Shown one piece after another: positions 52,230-60,870 of a stretch of 64,000 nucleotides of DNA. The stretch lies in assembly GCF_027533625.1 (NCBI RefSeq), contig NZ_JAQAGZ010000011.1, positions 62,001-126,000 of the forward strand, read 5' to 3'. The notes beneath the pieces are model-generated. The model ran no database searches. It worked only from the letters and a program-made list of their open reading frames with translations, and was not told the origin of the DNA. A program made the translations under genes and the position numbers. Within the stretch, counting starts at the first letter, position 1. Every line of letters starts with the position of its first letter. The stretch is from Paenibacillus gyeongsangnamensis (lineage in GTDB: Bacteria; Bacillota; Bacilli; Paenibacillales; NBRC-103111).

Positions 52230-54470
52230 TTACCGGTGCTGCTTGCGGTATTCGCCGGGCGTGACACCGACCGACTGCTTGAACTTGCGGATAAAGCTGG
52301 ATACGTCATAGTAGCCGATCTGCTGGACGATGTCTTTCACTGAGCCATCGTTCATTCGCAGCAGCCTCTTGGCTTGATCGATCCGGATCTCATTCATATA
52401 GTCCATTACCGTTCGGCCTGTCTGCTCCTTGAAATACCGGCTCAAATAAGATAGAGACAGCGAGAAATGATCGGCGATCTTCTGCACGGAGAAATCGTAT
52501 TCGCCGTAATGCTGCGAAATGTATTGCATAATAAGTTCGATCGAAGCGGAGGACGAATCAGGCTTCCGCGCTCCCAGTGAATCGCATAACGTTGCACAGG
52601 CGGTTGTCAGCAGATCAGCGATTTCATCCAGTGTCGTAGATTCGGTGAGCGAGAGCACGTCGGGGAAGCTGCCGTTTGCGCTGCCGGGGCTCCGTTTCTC
52701 CATGAAAGCGGTGAACTTCCGGATCATGTCGTAGCTCAGCTCCCGTGCGATAAAAAGCGTTAGCCCGCTCTGCTTTATTCGCATCGCGATTTGATGGACA
52801 GTGTCGGCGATGCGCCCGGCGTTCCCGTGCTGCAGCACGATATCCAGATCCTCCAGTACCCTCCGCGGGTTCAGAATATCCGCATGGTCGTGCGCCATCT
52901 GTTCGTCGAAAAAAATCGGCCGCTGATTGCCTTTGATCAGCTTGTAATCAATCGCTGTAGACGCTTCCAGATAGGAACGGCCCACTTGCGCAAGTTTCGC
53001 ATAGCGGTTGCCGACGCCCATTGCGATTCGCGCCTGGAAGGCTGCGGTCAAATGCTCGTGCAGCCGATCCAGCCAACATCTCCAAACGTCCGGCGAACAA
53101 CCGACCGACAGGATGAATATCGTCCCCCGCTCTTCCAGATTATCTTTGCAATACCCGGACACGTCATCCCCGAGCTGCCGCTCCGTTTCCTCGATCAGAT
53201 TATGTTTAAGCTGTGCGAGGGAAGCGGGAAACTCCAGAATCAGCACGGCGGTTTCCTCAAAAGGCAGGAAGAGGCCTACCTCTTTCCCCCGTTCATTGAA
53301 AGCGTCTATCGATTCAAACTCGCCCTTCAGCAGGCTGCCGAGCAAGTGCTCCTTGATGGCGGAACGGTTTTCCTCCAGCTTGCGGCCAAGGCTCCGATTC
53401 GAATCGGCCATATCGTGAATGACCCTGCCGATCGCTTCGAATTCATTCGCTTTGCGGATCGAGTGCCCCCGAATCGCCTCGACAAGCAGCGCCAGCCTTT
53501 TGACTGGATTATAGTTAAATACCGCGAGCAAGTAGACAAGCGCACAGCCGGCGAGAAAAATGACCGCCATCCGGCTCACCCACTGCCATATCGCTCGGTC
53601 GATCGGTGCCACTAGGAAAGACTCGGGCAGCATCGTCACATAGGTAAGCCCGCTTTTGTCCGATTTCTGGAACGAAACCGCATATTTCGTTTGTTGAATC
53701 GTCTTCACCCGATAGGACGTGTCGTCACCAACGATTTCGCTGTAAAAAGCGGGGTCCTTCAAATAGTCCGCCTGCTTTTGCGCTGACAATACACGCCCCT
53801 TCCGGTCAAACACCAGTGCGTTGCCGCTTGGCATCGACAATTCGAGATTGAGCCCTTTAAGCAGCGCGTCTTCCTTCAGCACGAACAGGACCGTGCCGTA
53901 CGGATGCAGGCTGTTGATCGGAATCGGCACAACGTAGGTGACAAGCCTCTGATCGGGCAACCCGTCGATTTTGACTTCTTCCGCCGGCCGCAGCAGAGGA
54001 GTTGTCAGGTTGTTCAAATCGTCGTTAAACTGCTGTGCCGTCCAGTCGGTATACCGGTAAAATCCGCCGACGAATTGATTTACCTTGTAAATGCTCAAGG
54101 ACGAAATCAAATAGTCGGTGCCGCGAATATGCAAGGCGATCTCCCGGATGCTATCGTCGACGACTTTGCTTTCCAACACCTTTTTTCCTTGATAGAGGTT
54201 GAACATGTTATTCGTCAGCTCGTAAGGAGACAGCTCGGGAGCACCCGATAATTGACCTGCGATGCGGTTCATCAATATGAGCTTGCGATCCACCTCGTCT
54301 TGCAGCTTATTTAGCAACGCCCGATTGTTTCTCTCCACCTCGCCGCCGACGATATCGGCCAGCTGGTAATAACCGGTCGTCCCCAAAAAGAGCAGCGGCA
54401 GCAAGAACAGCGCAAGATAGGACAAAAGATATCGATAAAAGATCGGAAGCCGGTTCATCGCGGATTTCAT
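52230..54470 (-). CDS. Membrane-anchored AraC-type regulator of the chondroitinase locus
   Basis: The 746-residue protein has a membrane helix at about 15-35 (YLLSYLALFLLPLLFLGT), an extracellular cache-like sensor, and a second helix near 290-310 (MAVIFLAGCALVYLLAVF). A middle cytoplasmic region follows, and a C-terminal AraC pair with FSVQKIADHFSLSLSYLSRYFK and IVQQIGYYDVSSFIRKFK. It should sense an extracellular saccharide and activate the lyase and importer. I chose the ATG with GGAGG seven bases away, eight codons inside the frame. It lies between the lyase and permease genes, all leftward. Confidence 0.87.
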   Translation of the reverse strand: MKSAMNRLPIFYRYLLSYLALFLLPLLFLGTTGYYQLADIVGGEVERNNRALLNKLQDEVDRKLILMNRIAGQLSGAPELSPYELTNNMFNLYQGKKVLESKVVDDSIREIALHIRGTDYLISSLSIYKVNQFVGGFYRYTDWTAQQFNDDLNNLTTPLLRPAEEVKIDGLPDQRLVTYVVPIPINSLHPYGTVLFVLKEDALLKGLNLELSMPSGNALVFDRKGRVLSAQKQADYLKDPAFYSEIVGDDTSYRVKTIQQTKYAVSFQKSDKSGLTYVTMLPESFLVAPIDRAIWQWVSRMAVIFLAGCALVYLLAVFNYNPVKRLALLVEAIRGHSIRKANEFEAIGRVIHDMADSNRSLGRKLEENRSAIKEHLLGSLLKGEFESIDAFNERGKEVGLFLPFEETAVLILEFPASLAQLKHNLIEETERQLGDDVSGYCKDNLEERGTIFILSVGCSPDVWRCWLDRLHEHLTAAFQARIAMGVGNRYAKLAQVGRSYLEASTAIDYKLIKGNQRPIFFDEQMAHDHADILNPRRVLEDLDIVLQHGNAGRIADTVHQIAMRIKQSGLTLFIARELSYDMIRKFTAFMEKRSPGSANGSFPDVLSLTESTTLDEIADLLTTACATLCDSLGARKPDSSSASIELIMQYISQHYGEYDFSVQKIADHFSLSLSYLSRYFKEQTGRTVMDYMNEIRIDQAKRLLRMNDGSVKDIVQQIGYYDVSSFIRKFKQSVGVTPGEYRKQHR

Positions 54471-54498
54471 CCAATCGCCTCCCGCTTCGTTCATGATG

Positions 54499-57400
54499 TT
54501 AGTTCATTGCAGCTTTTACCAGCGCGAACTCGCGCGGCATCGCGTCCTTGCACGTCAGCTCGATGACGGTGTTCCCCGCCTCGCCCGCAATGACGCTGAA
54601 GCCGTCTGCCGCCGCTTGCTTCATCCATTGCCCCTTCAACGTGATACGCATCGTATGGGCCATGCTTGCCCGATGCACCCATTTGCGCGAATAGACGCTG
54701 ACTTCCTTCCGTACGCCATGCTCATCATATTGATCCGCTTCGATTCCCGCGTACAGACGCAGATCGGGGTTGACCGCACTGATGATCAGCCTGTCGCCGT
54801 CTTCCCGGATCATGACCATCGACGGATTGTCGACTGCGACCAGATGTCCGGTATCTATGGGATCGTCCGCTTCAAAAAGCGCATAGGCGGTAGTACGGCT
54901 CTCCGCGTCCCGGACGACATGCGCCGCACGGTCTTGGCGCAATACGCGATAAGCAGCCGTTTCCGGTGCTTGCATATGTTTATAAAAGGCAAGCATGCGC
55001 TCGCGGTCCGCCCCGACCAGAATGGCGTATTCGTAGCTGCCATCCTTGGGTGCAGTCCCGTGCTCCAGCCACGCCGCGGCAAAATCACCGTACGTATCGG
55101 CGTCCGTCGCTTGATGCTTGGAATGCTGCGTTTCTTTGGAAATGGAAAGCGTTTGTCCGGCCGCCACGTAGTACCCGTTCCTCTTATTGTCTACTATCCA
55201 CGCAGGCTTGGTTAATTGTATTCTTTGGAAATAACCGAATACGGCTATCGGCTCTGTACTGTTCACCCAGATCGGATGGTCGGGAGCGGTCAAATGGTTT
55301 TGAAACAGCGTCGTTTCGGTCGGGCATGCGCCGTTATCGTTTTCGATGCCGGTACCGAGACAGACGATCCGGTCGTCGAAGAAGAACGCCGATTTGCGGG
55401 CGCGGTGGCTTCCTTCGTATTTCGGATGCTCGTGCAGTTTCATCGCGAACATCCCGTTGCGGTTTTCCAGATGGAGCCCGCCGGCGTACGTTTCATCGGA
55501 AAGAAGCATTTCTTCGAAGCCGCTGAACGTGTCGACATTGCGGACATCCGAACGCAGCTCCGCTATCGGCTTATGCACGGTTGTCGTCCCGGGCCACCGG
55601 TTCCAATCCCATCCGTCGTGATGGTAGCCGCTATCCTCGTTATTGACCGGCTCGCCTTGGCTCATGATCTGAAGATGCCCATGCGTAATGTAGCGGCCGT
55701 ACAAATTGGCGTTCACGTACGTTTCGTTCGCCCATAAATAGCGGCTGTGCCCGCGCATGCCGGCAAGCCACGAGCCGCGTCGGTGAATGGCCAGTGCCGC
55801 ATAGTTCATCGTCCAATGGCCGCTCGGATCCGGTTCCGGGACAATGCCCGCCTCTTCAAAACGCCGCGCGGCTTCCGTACGCTCGTCCGGCCCCAGCAGC
55901 CGCAGGTAAGCGGCGGCAGCCTCTTCGTCAATCGCCCCGGTACCGTCAGATGTGCCGGACTGCGCCAGAAAGCCGAAAGGCTCCGGATCCAGCGCCCATT
56001 TGCCGGTCGGGTGACGAGCGGCTAAGCTGAGCAGCCATTCGCGCTTGTTGCTGTACAGCCGCATCGCGAGCAGCGCCTTGCGTATGGTTTCATGCGCTTG
56101 TTCCCCTACGCGGTAAGGTGTTCCGCTCAGCACGTACATCACCGGTGTCACGCCTTGAAAGCCTCCGACCGCATAGGCCGGATAGTGGTTCACGTGATGA
56201 TAGGCGGAGCCGTCGATTTTATAAGCTGCGCGCAGGCCTGGAGCCGGCAGCAGCGATTGGCTGAGCCAATCGCGGAACGCTTCCAGTTCCCGCACCTTTT
56301 CCGCCGTTTCGTCCATGATCAGCAAGCTGGCTATCATCCCGTGCAGCGTCGTATTGAAGATATCGATATTGCCTTCCACTTCGGCAAGCGGCGTATGAAT
56401 GCGGCCGGCTCCGCTGTACCAGCGCATCGTCCGCTGCGTCCTCTCCAGTCTTCCCGCCGCCTTCAGCACGTCTCTCATCAGGAAGACGGCCGGATAATAG
56501 TCGCGGAAGTTGTAGCCGAAATGATGCACGGTCCCTTGCGAGCTGCCGTACGTCCACCCCTGGTCGTCCAAATGGTCGAGCGCATCCAGGAACATCGCCT
56601 GCAGCTCGGCTTGCTGCTCCTCCCGCTCAGAGGACCGGAAGATGACTGCCGTTTTCATTAGAAAACGGGTTATTTCGCTAAGCTGAACCCCGCTAGAGAG
56701 CGATTTCAGCTCCTCCTTCAGCGGCTGCGGGTAATGGTCGAAGAACGGCAGCTCGACCGGCCGTCCCATAATGGAATCCCCGCTGCGCACGATCCCATAC
56801 TCGGCAAAACGGCGCCGGAGGCTTTCGACATCTTCCTGCGTTACGGTAACGGCGCTTTTTTCGTAAAAAAGAGCCTCGAACCGTTCGTTCATTCGCGCAT
56901 GCGCCACCGATTGCTCCGAGGTCACGGCCACCGGTACCGCCCGCAGCGGCTTCAGCTGCTCGAAAGCATACAACGCAAGCCAATGCGCATTGGCGGAAAC
57001 GTCCGCGCCCGTGTTTACGAACGGAACCTGGAAATCCCGCGTATGGAAACGCGGATCGATCGGCGTGTTCAGCATCAGCTGGTCGATGAACAAAGTGCCG
57101 GGCTCCGCTCCCTTCGGCATGCGCAGCGTCAGCGTATCCATATCCGGATGCGGCGTCCCCCCCATGTCGCGTTCGTAAGCGACCCATGCGGCCCGCCATC
57201 CGCGGAAATTCAGTTCAAATTCAAACGAGCAATCGACGGTTTGCCCGCCTCGGCCGAATTCGAACGCAAGCTTCCCGCCATGCGGCGCCGGATTATAAAT
57301 CCAAACGGCGAACGAGTCGCGCGCCTGGTTTTTCGCTCCTTCTTGAAACGGACGGTAGCCGATCGGCTGCTTCAACGTAATGAACGAAGCCTCCCCGTAT

Positions 57401-57516
57401 TCCCACTGCAGGCTGGATGCCCCGTCTTTATAATGACGGTCGCTGATCGACAATCGGGATTGCCCATCGCATGAAAAGCATGCCGGGATACCGCTTTCAA
57501 AACTGAATATGACCAT
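54499..57516 (-). CDS. Chondroitin sulfate ABC lyase-like enzyme (PL8), without signal peptide
   Basis: The 1005-residue protein is collinear with Proteus vulgaris chondroitinase ABC. The N-terminal lyase domain opens with FSFESGIP, the helical catalytic domain has AYHHVNHYPAY with His441 and Tyr448 in the spacing of catalytic His501/Tyr508, then DGWDWNRWPGTTTVH. The C-terminal beta domains include ACPTETTLFQNHL, DGSYEYAILVGAD and YRVLRQDRAAHVVRD. It cleaves chondroitin, dermatan or related glycosaminoglycans by beta-elimination to unsaturated oligosaccharides. The ATG with AGGGGGA in front begins almost at once with the folded domain, so no export signal is present. That is unusual for this family and implies intracellular action on imported chains or a non-classical exit. 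Confidence 0.88.
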   Translation of the reverse strand: MVIFSFESGIPACFSCDGQSRLSISDRHYKDGASSLQWEYGEASFITLKQPIGYRPFQEGAKNQARDSFAVWIYNPAPHGGKLAFEFGRGGQTVDCSFEFELNFRGWRAAWVAYERDMGGTPHPDMDTLTLRMPKGAEPGTLFIDQLMLNTPIDPRFHTRDFQVPFVNTGADVSANAHWLALYAFEQLKPLRAVPVAVTSEQSVAHARMNERFEALFYEKSAVTVTQEDVESLRRRFAEYGIVRSGDSIMGRPVELPFFDHYPQPLKEELKSLSSGVQLSEITRFLMKTAVIFRSSEREEQQAELQAMFLDALDHLDDQGWTYGSSQGTVHHFGYNFRDYYPAVFLMRDVLKAAGRLERTQRTMRWYSGAGRIHTPLAEVEGNIDIFNTTLHGMIASLLIMDETAEKVRELEAFRDWLSQSLLPAPGLRAAYKIDGSAYHHVNHYPAYAVGGFQGVTPVMYVLSGTPYRVGEQAHETIRKALLAMRLYSNKREWLLSLAARHPTGKWALDPEPFGFLAQSGTSDGTGAIDEEAAAAYLRLLGPDERTEAARRFEEAGIVPEPDPSGHWTMNYAALAIHRRGSWLAGMRGHSRYLWANETYVNANLYGRYITHGHLQIMSQGEPVNNEDSGYHHDGWDWNRWPGTTTVHKPIAELRSDVRNVDTFSGFEEMLLSDETYAGGLHLENRNGMFAMKLHEHPKYEGSHRARKSAFFFDDRIVCLGTGIENDNGACPTETTLFQNHLTAPDHPIWVNSTEPIAVFGYFQRIQLTKPAWIVDNKRNGYYVAAGQTLSISKETQHSKHQATDADTYGDFAAAWLEHGTAPKDGSYEYAILVGADRERMLAFYKHMQAPETAAYRVLRQDRAAHVVRDAESRTTAYALFEADDPIDTGHLVAVDNPSMVMIREDGDRLIISAVNPDLRLYAGIEADQYDEHGVRKEVSVYSRKWVHRASMAHTMRITLKGQWMKQAAADGFSVIAGEAGNTVIELTCKDAMPREFALVKAAMN

Positions 57517-57618
57517 CACCGTTCCCCCTTTTCTCAAAATTGCCGAATTCTTCTTTGCGTCAGGCGTCCGCCCGTTTTAATCACGATCAATATTTTATTT
57601 AAGCAAAGCGCAGGTCGA

Positions 57619-57660
57619 GTGTATATAGGCGGGTTTTGTTCTACGCATATGCGAAATCTG
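57619..57660 (-). promoter_or_regulatory. Promoter of the lyase gene with regulator box
   Basis: GTGTATATA (from 57619) and ATATGCGAAA (from 57647) repeat the layout seen before the importer at 52092-52134 with the same 28-base offset. On the minus strand the -10-like TATATA lies about 105 bases before the lyase start. The rest of the 57517-57755 gap holds nothing else I can support. Confidence 0.6.
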
Positions 57661-57755
57661 CACTTCCGCACCTTGAGGCTTCATCCATTGCCTCTGTTCC
57701 CGCTTGAATCAGCATAGCTAACTTTATTGTACTTGCAAAATTCAACGCAAAAAAA

Positions 57756-57836
57756 GGGGAATGTTTTATTCCCCCTGCCGATCAGAATTCATTTTGCAAA
57801 CTTGAATCGCATTTGTTATGATTTGAATGCGCTTTA
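57756..57836 (+). promoter_or_regulatory. Histidine-kinase promoter with GGGGAAT palindrome and cre-like box
   Basis: GGGGAATGTTTTATTCCCC (57756-57774) has perfect 7-bp arms. TTGCAA (57794-57799) and TATGAT (57817-57822) are 17 bases apart, and TTGAATGCGCTTTA (57823-57836) follows directly. The whole arrangement mirrors the response-regulator promoter at 47561-47635. Confidence 0.62.
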
Positions 57837-57882
57837 TAGTGATCTATTCTATATTCCGCTTTTTAGCTAAGAGGGTGCAGCC

Positions 57883-59358
57883 ATGATCTTCATAAGCCTG
57901 TTGTTTCTTACCTTCTCCATCCTGTTTACGTATAAAAAACTGAACAACATTTCGACCCGGTTCATGTATGGCATCATTATCGGATGGATTCTGTCCTTTG
58001 TTTCGTTTACCCTTTACTTAAGCAAATTTAATTATTATTACAATATCATTTATTCGTTTTTCAACTTCAGCCCCGGAACATGGAATTATCTCGTGCTGAC
58101 GAAGTTCAATCCGAATCTGTTGATTCGCATGTTCAACGACGGGGTTATTCTGTTCCAATGCTCGATGCTATGCTTTATCGTTTCTCTTGCCCAAGGGCCG
58201 AAACCCAAAGCGCAGCGTATGTTTTATTCAGCCGTTACCTTCCTTTTCATTTTTGAATTGATCGCTTATGATCCTTTATTCAACATTGCATGGCAAAACC
58301 GGATGCCCTTTGGACTGAATTTCGATATTGTGGATCGGACTTTGAGAGGCATAAGATTTATCACGATAGCGATCGCTTTCATCATTCTTATCAACGATTA
58401 TCTCAAATACCCCAAAATCAAATTTATTAAAAACCTGACGTTATTGAATATATTGGGACTCATTCCCGTTATCATCATTCATATCCTGCTTTTCTGGTGG
58501 GCCCCGAAAAATTTGGTCAAGGCGACATATTTGGAGGGCTACTATAACTATCTTCAGCCGCCTCTCGGATCAAATCCGATGGTTTTATTGATTTTACCTT
58601 ACGCCGTGTATTTGGCTTTAACGTTCATGATCGCCGTCATATACAAATACAATTCCATCGAAAACTACCGCAAAAACAAGGACATTCAAATTAAAAAAAG
58701 CATCGATACCGCTACGCTGGGTGCTCGAGCCTTTACACATGCATTAAAAAACCACCTGCTTGCCATCAGGTCCGAAGCTGAATATTTGAAAGAGCGTCAT
58801 GCGCAAGACAAGGATTCGATATACAGCCTTGATCTTATACTCCAATCGTGCGACTCCTCCATGGGAAGCATCAATGAAGCCGCCGATAAACTGAAAAATA
58901 TCCAATTGAATCTCCAGCCGCATGCTTTGGATCGGCCTGTGAAACAAGCCTTGGCTTTACTCAATCCGCGAGAGAGCAAGATAGACATTCGTATGATTTC
59001 CGGACGCGTGCAATCCCTTGCTTATATGGATCTGCACCATTTAGCCGAAGCCATCTTTAACTTGCTGGAAAATGCAATGGATTCTATGGCCTATCAAGAG
59101 GACGGGATTATTAAAGTGGAAACCGCCGAGCAGAACGGATGGGGGATTATTCGCATTTCGGATAACGGTCCCGGGGTACTGGAGGAGCACTTGGATTCGA
59201 TCTTCGACCCTTTTTTCACAACGAAATCTTCCGTAAACAACTGGGGGATCGGATTGTCGTATTGTCATAAAATCGTGACCGGCCATGACGGCAAGATCCA
59301 AGTGGAAAGTATCATTGGACAAGGAACTGCGTTTACAATCTTTTTGCCGCTCATTTAG
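57883..59358 (+). CDS. Membrane sensor histidine kinase
   Basis: The 491-residue protein has about seven membrane helices in its first 260 residues and no large extracellular domain. The kinase core has GARAFTHALKNHLLAI with phosphoacceptor His286, an N box NLLENAMDSM, DNGPGV, FDPFFTTKSS and GIGLSYC. The H-box HALKN is unlike the HExxNP of most kinases and recalls HPK groups related to NtrB-like or LytS-like enzymes. GAGGGTGCAG precedes the ATG. No response regulator lies next to it; the one at 47671 shares its upstream region and is the likely partner. Confidence 0.82.
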   Translation: MIFISLLFLTFSILFTYKKLNNISTRFMYGIIIGWILSFVSFTLYLSKFNYYYNIIYSFFNFSPGTWNYLVLTKFNPNLLIRMFNDGVILFQCSMLCFIVSLAQGPKPKAQRMFYSAVTFLFIFELIAYDPLFNIAWQNRMPFGLNFDIVDRTLRGIRFITIAIAFIILINDYLKYPKIKFIKNLTLLNILGLIPVIIIHILLFWWAPKNLVKATYLEGYYNYLQPPLGSNPMVLLILPYAVYLALTFMIAVIYKYNSIENYRKNKDIQIKKSIDTATLGARAFTHALKNHLLAIRSEAEYLKERHAQDKDSIYSLDLILQSCDSSMGSINEAADKLKNIQLNLQPHALDRPVKQALALLNPRESKIDIRMISGRVQSLAYMDLHHLAEAIFNLLENAMDSMAYQEDGIIKVETAEQNGWGIIRISDNGPGVLEEHLDSIFDPFFTTKSSVNNWGIGLSYCHKIVTGHDGKIQVESIIGQGTAFTIFLPLI

Positions 59359-59392
59359 CAGGAATGCTGAAGCAGCGTATCATTTACACAAC

Positions 59393-59443
59393 AAAAAAGC
59401 CCTACCGCCGGCATCTCAAAAACGAAGATGTCGCTCGTAGGGC
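59393..59443 (-). terminator. Terminator of the VOC gene
   Basis: GCCCTAC and GTAGGGC enclose a second pairing GACATC-GATGCC, and on the minus strand a T run (TTTTTTG) follows. It lies just after the VOC stop and may also stop kinase transcripts. Confidence 0.7.
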
Positions 59444-59474
59444 CACCCTGCCTACCAAATCACCAAACCCAAAC

Positions 59475-59885
59475 TTATCCCTGATTCCCTTGTGCTTCCG
59501 TACTGATCTGCCATTTGATGCCGAACTTGTCTTCCAGACGGCCAAACAGGCTGCCCCAGAATTGCTTTTCTAGCGCCATAATCACTCTGCCGCCTTCCGA
59601 TAGCTTGGCGAACGCTTGCTGAGCTTCCTCATCCGTTTTGAACTCGAGGTTCAGGTCAAAGCCGGTGCTGCGTCCCGGCGGCTCGTGCATGGTGTCGGCG
59701 ATGAAGAAGTTTACGCCTGCCGCGGTGAATGCCATATGAATGATTTTGTCCTTCATCGCTTCATCAGTACCAGGGGCTTGTCCATACGTCATCTGATTGT
59801 GAATTTCCCCTCCCAGTGCTTGCACATAGAACTGTGCCTGCGCTCTGGCATCCTCGGAATAAAAATAAGGTGTCAACTTAGCCAT
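59475..59885 (-). CDS. PhnB-like VOC-family protein
   Basis: The 136-residue protein is a single VOC/glyoxalase-fold chain of the PhnB (3-demethylubiquinone-like) group. It begins KLTPYFYSEDARAQAQFYVQALGG, has FTAAGVNFFIAD in the middle and ends with GGRVIMALEKQFWGSLFGRLEDKFGIKWQ. Its reaction is unknown; such proteins often bind a metal but lack defined catalysis. AAAGGAAGTG lies six bases before the chosen ATG, 89 codons into a longer open frame that overlaps the next gene. The truncated relative at 24591 shares its C-terminal half. Confidence 0.8.
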   Translation of the reverse strand: MAKLTPYFYSEDARAQAQFYVQALGGEIHNQMTYGQAPGTDEAMKDKIIHMAFTAAGVNFFIADTMHEPPGRSTGFDLNLEFKTDEEAQQAFAKLSEGGRVIMALEKQFWGSLFGRLEDKFGIKWQISTEAQGNQG

Positions 59886-59977
59886 CTGCCATCCACTTCC
59901 TTTACTCAATATATTGGCCATACTACTCCATTCTATCGTTCCGTAGGCGTTTCTGTCATCCATCCCGCCAAATCGCA

Positions 59978-60697
59978 TCAGTTTAGGATTAATGTCGCTA
60001 TTAACGGTAAATGATCCGAGGCTGCCGGAATCTTTTTGATGACCTCTACAGAAGCGACATGAATATTCCGACTGGTGAATATGTAATCGATTTTCATTAC
60101 GGGCCTTAGCGATGGAAACGTATGACAAGGGGTACTTGCAGTCGCGTAACAATCCTTAAGAATCCCCGATATTTTTCTCCATGCTTTACCTCCGGGTTTC
60201 ATATTCCAATTTCCTGCGATAATAACGGGCGGGCGATCCTCCGTAATCTTATCCGCAATAAAATCAATTTGTTTTTTACGGCTTAGCGGATTCAGACTAA
60301 GATGAGTGACATACATTCTGAGACTTATCTCCTTCATAAGTACGTCAGTTTCCAGCAAAACCCGGCCTTCGATTATACCGGAGTCCATAAGATGGTTTTT
60401 CACCGATACGATCGGGTAACGGGATAACAGGGCGTTCCCATACTCTCTTTTTGCGTCACTGTTCTTTGGTTTTAATGAGATCGCTGCTCCAAAGGCCGAA
60501 TTCATCTTCAACCGTTCCGCTAGCCATGATACTTGATCCGCGTAATCGCTTCTTTTTGAAAAGAATCTGTCGACTTCATTGAGAGCGATGAAATCCGCTT
60601 CACTTTCTTCTACAGCTTCCGCTATTCGGTTCAGGTTCAGTTTTCCATCTATCCCTTTTCCATGGTGAATATTAAACGTAATTACTTTGATCTGCAA
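59978..60697 (-). CDS. Endonuclease/exonuclease/phosphatase-fold protein with GD-to-GN change
   Basis: The 239-residue protein has the EEP blocks in order: TFNIHHG, IALNEVDRF, YVTHLSLNP, IIAGNWNMKP, MKIDYIFTSRN and SDHLPLIATL. In most members the fourth block is GDFN, whose Asp is a catalytic or metal ligand; here it is Asn. The other ligands (Asn in block 1, Glu in block 2, the final Asp-His pair) are intact. It may have lower or altered phosphodiesterase activity. The start is TTG with AGGGGA in front. No signal peptide is seen. It is separated from the dpp genes by a terminator. Confidence 0.75.
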   Translation of the reverse strand: MQIKVITFNIHHGKGIDGKLNLNRIAEAVEESEADFIALNEVDRFFSKRSDYADQVSWLAERLKMNSAFGAAISLKPKNSDAKREYGNALLSRYPIVSVKNHLMDSGIIEGRVLLETDVLMKEISLRMYVTHLSLNPLSRKKQIDFIADKITEDRPPVIIAGNWNMKPGGKAWRKISGILKDCYATASTPCHTFPSLRPVMKIDYIFTSRNIHVASVEVIKKIPAASDHLPLIATLILN

Positions 60698-60792
60698 ATC
60701 ATTCCCCTGCCAATCCGTTCATGTAGATAACACCAAAGAAAACAGGCTCTACATAACATCATTGACCATTTCGTTAAAGATAAATCAATAAA

Positions 60793-60823
60793 TAAAAAAA
60801 GCATGCTGACGGTGTCAACATGC
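60793..60823 (-). terminator. Terminator of the dpp-like operon
   Basis: GCATGTTGAC and GTCAGCATGC (minus strand) form a 10-bp stem with one mismatch and a 3-nt loop, followed by a T run (TTTTTTTATT). It lies about 50 bases after the last permease gene. Confidence 0.75.
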
Positions 60824-60870
60824 CTTGAAGTAATGTTCGCCATTATTTAAAAGCTATAATTCCACAAACG

